Shown here one piece after another: positions 1 through 5,322 of a stretch of DNA of 6,504 nucleotides (position 1 is its first letter; the number at the start of each line of letters is the position of its first letter). Location of the stretch: NCBI GenBank assembly GCA_016199665.1, contig JACQGG010000091.1, positions 1-6,504 of the forward strand, read 5' to 3'. A program made the translations under genes and the position numbers. Source of the DNA: Acidobacteriota bacterium. GTDB lineage: Bacteria; Acidobacteriota; UBA6911; JACQSX01. The notes under the pieces are model-generated. The model saw only the letters and a list, made by a program, of their open reading frames with translations. It was not told where the DNA came from and searched no databases.

Positions 1-1821
1 CCTGCCCTGGTTCTCGCCCACAACAAGACGCTGGCGGCGCAGCTTTATCAGGAATTCAAGAACTTCTTTCCCGAAAATGCGGTCGAATACTTCGTCAGCT
101 ACTACGATTACTACCAGCCGGAGGCGTATATTCCATCCACCGATACCTACATCGAAAAGGAAGTGCTGATCAACGAAGAGATTGACCGCCTCCGCCATAG
201 CGCGACCCGTTCTCTGTTTGAACGCCGCGACTGCATTGTGGTGGCGAGTGTTTCGTGCATCTACGGCCTGGGGTCTCCGGAGGCCTATTACGGAATGCTC
301 GTCTTCTTGGAAAAGGGACAGCACCTGGAGCGGAGGGAACTGCTGCGCCGGCTGGTGGATATCCAGTACGAAAGGAATGACGAGAACTTCGCCCGGGGAA
401 CATTTCGCGTGCGGGGCGATACCATTGAAGTATTCCCCACCTACGAAGAGCTGGGGGTGAGAATCGAACTGTTCGGCAACGAGATCGACCAGCTTGCCCA
501 GTTTGACCCGCTCACGGGCGCCACCGTCAAAAAGCACGACCGCATCCCCATCTACCCCAAATCCCATTACGTAATTCCCACCTGGAGATGGGAGCTGGCG
601 ATGCAGAGTATCAAGGATGAACTTGAGGAATTTCGCGGGTCGCTGGAGACGCAGGGCCGGCTGATGGAAGCGCAGCGCATTCACCAGCGCACCATGTTTG
701 ACCTGGAAATGATCCACCAGCTCGGCTATTGCCGCGGAATCGAAAACTACTCGCGGCATCTGACCGGAAGGAGAGCCGGGGAAGCTCCGCCCACCCTGCT
801 GGATTATCTTCCCAAGGACCACCTCCTTTTTGTCGATGAGAGCCACGTCACCGTTCCACAGGTGCGAGGGATGTACCACGGGGACCGCTCGCGCAAGCGG
901 AGCCTGGTGGAGTACGGCTTTCGGCTCCCCTCGGCGCTGGACAATCGCCCCTTGAACTTTGACGAGTTCGAGCAAAGGATTTCTCACGCCATCTACGTCT
1001 CGGCGACGCCAGGACCCTACGAACTCACCCGGACTCAGGGGGAGGTGGTCGAGCAGGTCAACCGGCCCACCGGATTGACGGACCCTGAGATCGAAGTGCG
1101 GCCGGTTCGCGGCCAGGTGGATGACCTGCTGGAGGAGATCCGGCTTCGCGTGGAACGCAAGGAGCGGACTCTGGTCACCACGCTGACCAAGCGCATGGCC
1201 GAGGAATTGACCGAGTACTACACCGAGCTGGGCGTCAAGGTTCGGTATCTCCATTCTGAAGTGGAAACTCTGGAACGGATCAAGATTCTGCGAGACCTGC
1301 GTCGCGGCCTGTTCGATGTTTTGGTGGGAATCAATCTGCTGCGCGAGGGGTTGGACTTGCCCGAAGTCTCGCTGGTGGCCATTCTGGACGCGGATAAAGA
1401 GGGATTCCTCCGCTCGCAGAGCGCTCTGATTCAAACCTCGGGACGAGCCGCGCGTAACCTGCGCGGGAGGGTGATCATGTATGCGGACACGCTCACCGAC
1501 TCCATGAAGCGGGCGATCGACGAAACCAGCCGGCGGCGGGAAATACAAACCCGGTTCAACCAGGAGCACAATATCATTCCCGAGTCGATCACCAAACCGA
1601 TCGAAGCGTCGCTGGTCGAGTCCTATGAATCCCCATACTTTGAGGAGCCGCAAGTCGCTGAAGCCCTCGAAAAGTTTCAAAGCTGGGACGAGATTCATGA
1701 GGAGATTGCGAAACTGGAGAAGCTGATGCGCGAGGCGGCGCAGAACTTTGAATTCGAGAAAGCCGCAGGTTACCGGGATCGCGCCAAGTTCCTGCGCGAG
1801 CTTGACCTGGAGGTCGGCTAA
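1..1821 (+). CDS. uvrB: UvrABC excinuclease subunit B (5'-truncated by window edge)
   Basis: UvrB is the damage-verifying helicase-like subunit of nucleotide excision repair. It is loaded onto DNA by UvrA and then recruits UvrC for dual incision. The frame is open from base 1 and gives 606 residues. By recalled alignment with E. coli UvrB (673 aa), about 58 residues including the Walker A motif lie upstream of the window. Visible in fragment numbering: motif Ia (HNKTLAAQLY, 7-16), the DNA-strand-gripping beta-hairpin with its tyrosine cluster (YYDYYQPEAY, 34-43), motif II DESH (279-282), motif V around INLLREGLD, motif VI (QTSGRAARN, 478-486), and a C-terminal UVR helical hairpin (about 565-600) that contacts UvrC. 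Motif VI has Ser480 where the usual residue is Ile; the two arginines (R482, R485) are kept. There is no in-window start; a GTG at 163 is only an internal codon. The gene is followed without a gap by aroA. Its promoter and any LexA box are outside the window. Confidence 0.98.
   Translation, partial: PALVLAHNKTLAAQLYQEFKNFFPENAVEYFVSYYDYYQPEAYIPSTDTYIEKEVLINEEIDRLRHSATRSLFERRDCIVVASVSCIYGLGSPEAYYGMLVFLEKGQHLERRELLRRLVDIQYERNDENFARGTFRVRGDTIEVFPTYEELGVRIELFGNEIDQLAQFDPLTGATVKKHDRIPIYPKSHYVIPTWRWELAMQSIKDELEEFRGSLETQGRLMEAQRIHQRTMFDLEMIHQLGYCRGIENYSRHLTGRRAGEAPPTLLDYLPKDHLLFVDESHVTVPQVRGMYHGDRSRKRSLVEYGFRLPSALDNRPLNFDEFEQRISHAIYVSATPGPYELTRTQGEVVEQVNRPTGLTDPEIEVRPVRGQVDDLLEEIRLRVERKERTLVTTLTKRMAEELTEYYTELGVKVRYLHSEVETLERIKILRDLRRGLFDVLVGINLLREGLDLPEVSLVAILDADKEGFLRSQSALIQTSGRAARNLRGRVIMYADTLTDSMKRAIDETSRRREIQTRFNQEHNIIPESITKPIEASLVESYESPYFEEPQVAEALEKFQSWDEIHEEIAKLEKLMREAAQNFEFEKAAGYRDRAKFLRELDLEVG
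1809..1813 (+). promoter_or_regulatory. Shine-Dalgarno of aroA, inside uvrB
   Basis: GGAGG lies 8 nt before the aroA ATG and within the last codons of uvrB. This strong site fixes the aroA start at 1822 and fits translational coupling with uvrB termination. Confidence 0.8.
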
Positions 1822-3126
1822 ATGTGGCTGCGTCCCGCATCCCGCCTGGAGGGAACCCCGCATTTGCCGGGAGATAAGTCGATATCGCATCGCTATGCGA
1901 TGCTGGCGGCGCTCTGCCTCGAGTCGACCCGGATTCTCAACTATTCCCCCAGCGACGACTGCCGCCGCACTTTGAGCTGCCTCGAATCTGTGGGCGCACG
2001 GGTGGAGCGCACGCCCGAAGGGGTCTGCATCACGGGACAAACCCTGGGCGCTTTTCGCCCCCCGTCCGGCGATCTTGACTGCGGCAACTCCGGCACCACC
2101 ATGCGCCTGTTGAGCGGCATCCTGGCGGCGCAGAAGTTTCGATCCACGCTCACCGGTGACGCATCCCTGAGCGCCCGCCCCATGGGGCGCATTCTGGTCC
2201 CGTTGAGAAAAATGGGCGCGTCCCTTGCCTGTTCGGCAGGCGATTTGCCGCCGCTGCAAATTTCGGGCCGGCCGCTTCACGGGGTTGAGTACGTTTTGCC
2301 GCTGGCGAGCGCCCAGGTGAAGTCGTGCGTGCTGCTGGCCGGCTTGCACGCAGCCGGCCTGACTGAGGTTGTCGAAGCGATTCCCAGCCGGAGCCACACG
2401 GAACTGGCCTTCCCGATATTCGGCATCGATCTGGAGGTTCAGGGGGAGCGCCTCGCCTTGCGCGGCGGGCAACAACCCCGGTCTCCCGGGCTGATTCGGG
2501 TTCCCGCTGACCCATCGGCAGCGGCGTTCTTCTGTGTGGCCGCCTGCCTGATTCCTGGATCCAGAATCCGGCTGGAAGACATCAATTTCAATCCGGCCCG
2601 AATCGCGTTGTTTCGTCTGCTGATTGAAGCGGGAGCCGATATCCGCGTTGACAGGGACCGTGAAGAGCTCGGAGAACCCCTCGCCTCACTGACTGTCTCC
2701 TATAGCGACGCGTTCCTGGAAAATTTGCCGGCCAAGATCGGAGGGAAGATGATTCCCGCGCTGATTGATGAAATTCCCATCATGGCGATCCTCGGATCCC
2801 GGATGCCTCGCGGCCTCGAGATCCGGGATGCCTCCGAACTTCGGCACAAGGAGACCGATCGGATCCATACGGTGGCGCTTAACCTGAAGGCCATCGGTGT
2901 CCCCGTTGAAGAGCTGGAGGACGGGATCCGGATACACCCGGGCGAAGTGATGCACGGCGCCAGGCTCCCCTCCTACGGGGATCACCGTATTGCCATGGCG
3001 TTTTCCATCGCCGCCCTGATCGCCGATTCCGACACGGAAATTCTGGACGACGCGTGTGTCGCGGTTTCCTACCCCGACTTTTTCTCAAACCTGGAGAGAC
3101 TGACCGGTGCCGCCGGATTTGCGTGA
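1822..3126 (+). CDS. aroA: 3-phosphoshikimate 1-carboxyvinyltransferase (EPSP synthase), class II-like
   Basis: This cytoplasmic enzyme of the shikimate pathway transfers the enolpyruvyl group of PEP to shikimate-3-phosphate, giving EPSP, the precursor of chorismate. The 434-aa length is normal for the family. Motifs in order: GDKSISHR (17-24, with K19, S20 and R24 as substrate-binding residues), GNSGTTMRL (88-96), GDASLSARPMGR (112-123), SAQVKS (163-168), RSHTE (190-194), IDEIP (315-319, D316), ELRHKETDRI (339-348, E344 and R347) and YGDHRIAM (385-392, D387, H388, R389). The GDK, SAQxK and RxHxE signatures are those used to define class II EPSP synthases. The fourth, NxTR, reads NPAR (257-260). 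The glycine corresponding to E. coli Gly96 is kept (G91). The ATG directly abuts the uvrB stop. The 3' end overlaps the start of aroK, which makes the substrate of this enzyme. I infer cotranscription with uvrB; no internal promoter was recognised. Confidence 0.97.
   Translation: MWLRPASRLEGTPHLPGDKSISHRYAMLAALCLESTRILNYSPSDDCRRTLSCLESVGARVERTPEGVCITGQTLGAFRPPSGDLDCGNSGTTMRLLSGILAAQKFRSTLTGDASLSARPMGRILVPLRKMGASLACSAGDLPPLQISGRPLHGVEYVLPLASAQVKSCVLLAGLHAAGLTEVVEAIPSRSHTELAFPIFGIDLEVQGERLALRGGQQPRSPGLIRVPADPSAAAFFCVAACLIPGSRIRLEDINFNPARIALFRLLIEAGADIRVDRDREELGEPLASLTVSYSDAFLENLPAKIGGKMIPALIDEIPIMAILGSRMPRGLEIRDASELRHKETDRIHTVALNLKAIGVPVEELEDGIRIHPGEVMHGARLPSYGDHRIAMAFSIAALIADSDTEILDDACVAVSYPDFFSNLERLTGAAGFA
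1884..1901 (+). repeat. perfect inverted repeat early in aroA
   Basis: Arms ATCGCAT and ATGCGAT flank the tetraloop CGCT, giving a 7-bp stem over codons 21-27 of aroA, the segment that encodes the KSISHRYAM active-site region. It could fold in the mRNA about 60 nt after the start codon. It may simply reflect the codons for this conserved segment; no function is shown. Confidence 0.4.
3093..3098 (+). promoter_or_regulatory. Shine-Dalgarno of aroK, inside aroA
   Basis: GGAGAG lies 8 nt before GTG 3107 and within the aroA coding region. It supports the GTG start of aroK and hence the 20-bp overlap with aroA. Confidence 0.7.
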
Positions 3127-3637
3127 ACCGAACTTCTACCTGCTGGGCTTCATGGGAGCCGGCAAGTCCACTGTCGGGCCGCTGCTGGCCGAGAAGCTGG
3201 CGACTCAGTTCTATGATCTGGATCTCCTCATTGAAGATGCGGAAAAGGCCACAATCCGGCAGATTTTTGAACTCCGGGGGGAGCATTATTTTCGCGCGAG
3301 AGAAACCGAGTTGCTAATTCCGCTGACCCGGCTTCATCACTCCGTTGTGGCGCTGGGCGGAGGAACTTTTGTACAGGAAGCAAACCGGGCTCTCATCCGC
3401 GCTACGGGAGTCTCGATCTGGCTCAACGTCCCGCTGCGGCTGATTCAGAACAGAATCCAGGATCCGTTTTCCCGGCCCCTCTTTCGCAGTCCCCGGGAGA
3501 TGGAAGCGCTCTACCAGCAGCGGCTTCCCTTCTATCGGATGGCAGATATCGAAATTGGGATCACCTCGGAGTCGGCTGAAGAAATCGCCGGGAATATTTT
3601 TGACAAAATCCGCGACAAAACACCCTTGGGCCAGTGA
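3107..3637 (+). CDS. aroK: shikimate kinase
   Basis: Shikimate kinase phosphorylates shikimate at O3 using ATP, the step just before AroA. The 176-aa protein has the full kinase layout. It shows a P-loop GFMGAGKST (14-22), a shikimate-binding DLD (37-39), an FRARE segment (62-66) with the substrate-contacting arginine, a GGG turn (84-86), a lid arginine in SRPLF (122-126) and the RLPFY arginine (139). The length matches the family (about 165-180 aa). The start is GTG, chosen because GGAGAG stands 8 nt upstream and because only a short lead of nine residues precedes the first beta-strand. The gene overlaps aroA by 20 bp, so translation is probably coupled. AroK and AroL enzymes cannot be separated from sequence alone here, so the symbol is conventional. 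The downstream gene points the other way, making aroK the last gene of the uvrB-aroA-aroK unit. Confidence 0.96.
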   Translation: MPPDLREPNFYLLGFMGAGKSTVGPLLAEKLATQFYDLDLLIEDAEKATIRQIFELRGEHYFRARETELLIPLTRLHHSVVALGGGTFVQEANRALIRATGVSIWLNVPLRLIQNRIQDPFSRPLFRSPREMEALYQQRLPFYRMADIEIGITSESAEEIAGNIFDKIRDKTPLGQ

Positions 3638-3662
3638 CGAAGTCACCGCGCTGGGTTCAAGG
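3624..3662 (+). other. imperfect hairpin spanning the aroK stop codon
   Basis: Three nested stems can form: CCTTG/CAAGG (3624-3628 with 3658-3662), CCAG/CTGG (3631-3634 with 3651-3654) and TGAC/GTCA (3635-3638 with 3642-3645), with a GAA loop and a 5-nt bulge at 3646-3650. The TGA stop of aroK lies in the inner stem. No T-run follows, so this is not a standard intrinsic terminator. It could serve as a 3'-end stabilising structure, or be chance. Confidence 0.3.
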
Positions 3663-3693
3663 TCTCATCGCTTCTCGGAAACTGCGCTCGATG

Positions 3694-3711
3694 GGCAGAA
3701 GGCCTTCTGCC
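3694..3711. terminator. 18-bp perfect palindrome in convergent gap, possible terminator
   Basis: GGCAGAAGGCCTTCTGCC is its own reverse complement. As RNA it gives a 7-bp stem with a GGCC loop. On the + strand it is followed by a pyrimidine-rich stretch (TTCCGCTTTCTGCTTT) that contains short T-runs but no clean U-tract. It sits between convergent genes, 56 bp after the aroK stop and 70 bp beyond the 3' end of the minus-strand transglycosylase gene. This makes a weak bidirectional terminator plausible. Its right arm is also the first unit of the adjoining heptad repeat. Confidence 0.35.
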
Positions 3712-3746
3712 TTCCGCTTTCTGCTTTCTTCCTTCCGCTTACCGCT
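3705..3746. repeat. degenerate 7-bp tandem repeat (TTCYGCY-like)
   Basis: Six consecutive heptamers read TTCTGCC, TTCCGCT, TTCTGCT, TTCTTCC, TTCCGCT and TACCGCT, nearly all pyrimidine plus one G. The phase weakens after 3746 (GACCGTT, CTCCCGC). A further copy of GCCTTCTGCC occurs at 3759-3768, matching 3702-3711. The tract lies entirely in the noncoding gap between aroK and the convergent transglycosylase gene. It resembles a slippage-prone intergenic microsatellite; its function is unknown. Confidence 0.7.
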
Positions 3747-3781
3747 GACCGTTCTCCCGCCTTCTGCCCGGCGCCGTCCCC

Positions 3782-5158
3782 CTATGGCAGAACGATAATC
3801 TGTCCCGCAAAAATCTGGCCGGACCTGAGGGATTTGTTTTTTTCTTTCAGCGCTGCAGTGGAGACCCGAAAGAGCGACGCAATCTTGGTCAACGTGTCTC
3901 CCCGCTGAACCTTGTACTGGCGGGCCTTGGCCTTGGACCGAGGCGGGCGCGGCGCCGGCGGGGCGCCGCGTGTGATCCAGCGCTGCTCTGCGGGGCTCAA
4001 AGCCGCCAGCACGTGCTGCGGCTCGCCCTCCGGCAGTCTCAGGACATAGCCTGCCGGCAGGCGGCTGAAATTTCGTCTGATATCAACCATGATTCCAGGA
4101 TTGTAAGCGCGCAGCGTTGCCGGCGACAAATCACGGATCAAGGCGAGCTGGGGATCTCTCGCGCCGGCATGATTCATGACCAGTCTCTCGAATCTCAGAG
4201 GCTCCGCTGCCTTCACCTGCGGAAAATACTCCGGGGAGTTCTTCGCCAATTCGAGAGCCGCAAGGAATTCCGCATAAAAGTTCTGCGACGCAAATCCAAA
4301 GGCCCTTCCATCGAAGCAGTTCAGGATCGACAGGTAATCGGGCCCGTACTGGGCTTTGGCGCGCAACATGCCGTTGGTGCCGTGGTTGTAAGCGGTAATG
4401 GCCAGCGGCCAGTTTTCGAGCAGCGTGTAGTTTCTGGAAAGAACAGTGGCGGCGGCCTCGGTGGCGCGCAGAGGATCGCGGCGCTCATCCATGACCGAGT
4501 TCATCTTCAGCAGCCCCCTCGCGGTGCTTCGCATGAACTGCCAGATTCCAGCCGCTCCTACCTTGGAGTAAGCCGCGTACTCAAACGACGACTCCACGTG
4601 GGGCAGATAAGCAAGCTCCTCCGGCAAACCCCTGTCCCGAAAGATCTCTTTCATGTGCGACAGGTAAAGGCCGGATCGAACAACCCCCTGTTCAAATCGC
4701 TCCCGGATGCCTCGCTGGTCCCGAACCCTTGCCGCCGCTGCCAGGACAAAGTCGGAGTTCATCGAAGCTCCGGCCCTCTGCAGGGCCTCATACACCTGGG
4801 AGTGTACAGGGCTGGTGCCGGCAGCTTGGATACCGTGGCCGGCGAAATCGTGAAGCGCTCCGCGGATTTTGGAGATCTCCTCCTCGACCGTCTTGCGCTG
4901 CGCTCTGGCTTCCCGGACCGAGTCACTGGGAAGGCTGTCAAATTTCAGTACTTTGTAAATGATCGCCAGATTTGTGCGATCGTGCAATATCACATCCCGC
5001 TGGCCATATTCCGAGTAAACGCTTTTCCAGAAAGCGACGCGGGACTCCAGACCCTGATTCGGAAACAGATCGGATACGAATGCCAGATCGAACTCAGGCC
5101 CAGCTATCGCGCCACTGATAAAAACAAGAAGTAGCGCAGGAAAAAGCGCGTACCGCAT
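3782..5158 (-). CDS. mltD: secreted LysM-containing lytic transglycosylase, MltD-like
   Basis: Lytic transglycosylases cleave the MurNAc-GlcNAc bond of peptidoglycan in the cell envelope, forming 1,6-anhydroMurNAc. The 458-aa product begins with a signal peptide (hydrophobic 4-18, likely cut after AIA at 17-19). There is no lipobox cysteine, so it appears soluble or wall-bound, not a lipoprotein as in E. coli MltD. Residues 20-165 form a helical N-terminal region. The SLT domain (about 175-305) shows HVESSF with catalytic Glu189, GAAGIWQFM (201-209) and AITAYNHG (253-260). Residues 345-376 look like the degenerate segment typical of MltD. A basic, proline-rich linker (399-412) leads to one C-terminal LysM domain (about 413-457, beginning YKVQRGDTL) that binds glycan. 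The start is secure because an in-frame TAA lies five codons upstream and the signal peptide begins here. No clear Shine-Dalgarno is present. The gene is transcribed divergently from clpB and convergently with aroK. Exact family (MltD versus related SLT-LysM proteins) is less certain than the activity. Confidence 0.93.
   Translation of the reverse strand: MRYALFPALLLVFISGAIAGPEFDLAFVSDLFPNQGLESRVAFWKSVYSEYGQRDVILHDRTNLAIIYKVLKFDSLPSDSVREARAQRKTVEEEISKIRGALHDFAGHGIQAAGTSPVHSQVYEALQRAGASMNSDFVLAAAARVRDQRGIRERFEQGVVRSGLYLSHMKEIFRDRGLPEELAYLPHVESSFEYAAYSKVGAAGIWQFMRSTARGLLKMNSVMDERRDPLRATEAAATVLSRNYTLLENWPLAITAYNHGTNGMLRAKAQYGPDYLSILNCFDGRAFGFASQNFYAEFLAALELAKNSPEYFPQVKAAEPLRFERLVMNHAGARDPQLALIRDLSPATLRAYNPGIMVDIRRNFSRLPAGYVLRLPEGEPQHVLAALSPAEQRWITRGAPPAPRPPRSKAKARQYKVQRGDTLTKIASLFRVSTAALKEKNKSLRSGQIFAGQIIVLP
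3948..3970. repeat. GC-rich inverted repeat within the SLT-LysM linker
   Basis: Perfect 9-bp arms, CGCGGCGCC and GGCGCCGCG, are separated by 5 bp. The repeat falls in the codons for the RGAPPAPRPP-type linker between the catalytic part and LysM domain of the transglycosylase. It could form a very stable mRNA hairpin. Proline, alanine and arginine codons in a GC-rich genome readily create such symmetry. Confidence 0.5.
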
Positions 5159-5167
5159 ACTGGCTTC

Positions 5168-5195
5168 ATTTTAAGCGGGCGCGCCCGCATGTCAA
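5168..5195 (-). promoter_or_regulatory. sigma70-type promoter for the lytic transglycosylase gene
   Basis: On the minus strand a perfect -35 TTGACA (5190-5195) is followed after 16 bp by -10 TAAAAT (5168-5173, 5/6 match). Transcription would begin near 5161, only a few bases before the ATG at 5158. The mRNA would then be leaderless or nearly so, consistent with the lack of a good Shine-Dalgarno. Confidence 0.6.
5175..5188. promoter_or_regulatory. 14-bp palindrome filling the promoter spacer, candidate operator
   Basis: GCGGGCGCGCCCGC is perfectly self-complementary. It occupies all but one base on each side of the 16-bp spacer between the -35 and -10 boxes of the leftward promoter. A protein bound here would directly affect polymerase. 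A purely structural role or chance in GC-rich DNA cannot be excluded. No regulator is encoded in the window. Confidence 0.4.
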
Positions 5196-5202
5196 TGATA
5201 TT

Positions 5203-5222
5203 CGGAGTTTGATGGAGTTTGA
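5203..5222. repeat. tandem 10-bp repeat between the divergent promoters
   Basis: CGGAGTTTGA (5203-5212) is followed at once by TGGAGTTTGA (5213-5222), with nine of ten bases identical. The second copy overlaps the -35 box of the rightward promoter. The spacing of about one helical turn would place two copies on the same DNA face, as in some activator or repressor sites. No known consensus was recognised. Confidence 0.5.
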
Positions 5223-5322
5223 CAATCCCAGACCAAGGTTCTATTACTGGCCTGCGCTTAGATTGGATCAGAGAGGACTGGTGGAGGCGTGCCTCAGGCT
5301 GCGGCGGCTCGCGGACGACTGA
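5212..5322 (+). CDS. 36-codon ORF upstream of clpB, doubtful gene
   Basis: An ATG ORF ending in TGA encodes 36 residues beginning MEFDNPRPRF, with an arginine- and leucine-rich second half ending RLRRLADD. GGAG lies 4 nt before the ATG, closer than usual. It ends 21 bp before clpB, as an operon partner might. Against it, the best clpB promoter (-35 at 5219-5224, -10 at 5242-5247) lies inside the ORF, so the predicted clpB mRNA would lack its start. The segment LRLDQRGLVE loosely recalls the LR...RGLV pattern of MerR/HspR-type regulators that often neighbour chaperone genes. At 36 aa, however, it cannot form that domain. It may be noncoding or a relic. Confidence 0.18.
   Translation: MEFDNPRPRFYYWPALRLDQRGLVEACLRLRRLADD
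5219..5247 (+). promoter_or_regulatory. sigma70-type promoter for clpB
   Basis: A perfect -35 TTGACA (5219-5224), an ideal 17-bp spacer and a -10 TATTAC (5242-5247, 4/6 match) stand upstream of clpB. The predicted transcription start is near 5254, giving a leader of about 90 nt. The -35 is 23 bp from the -35 of the divergent promoter. I see no CIRCE, HAIR or sigma32-type heat-shock element in 5159-5343. Confidence 0.5.

Noticed and set aside
1..163. GTG at 163 as a start for a shortened UvrB
   Set aside because: The conserved motif Ia and beta-hairpin are encoded in the same frame upstream of 163, so the gene simply enters from outside the window.
2795..2834. Near-identical 15-bp direct repeats GATCC(C/G)GGATGCCTC in aroA (2795-2809 and 2820-2834)
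   Set aside because: The copies are 25 bp apart and in different reading frames inside a well-conserved gene. Local coincidence in GC-rich coding sequence is the simplest explanation.
3650..3664. GGTTCAAGG resembling a tRNA T-arm after aroK
   Set aside because: No acceptor stem, anticodon arm or D-arm can be placed around it, so there is no tRNA or attachment-site evidence.
3555..3908. 117-codon + strand frame running from the aroK end into the transglycosylase gene
   Set aside because: It overlaps aroK out of frame, crosses the low-complexity repeat and runs antisense to the LysM codons, so it is a chance opening.
4013..5134. Long open reading frame (373 codons) on the + strand opposite the lytic transglycosylase gene
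   Set aside because: It lies wholly antisense to a gene with clear SLT and LysM motifs. The translation shows no recognisable domain, and such antisense openness is common in GC-rich genes.
5175..5188. Interpretation of the GC palindrome as an intrinsic terminator
   Set aside because: It lies between divergent genes, not after one, and has no following U-tract for a converging transcript; promoter boxes flank it exactly.
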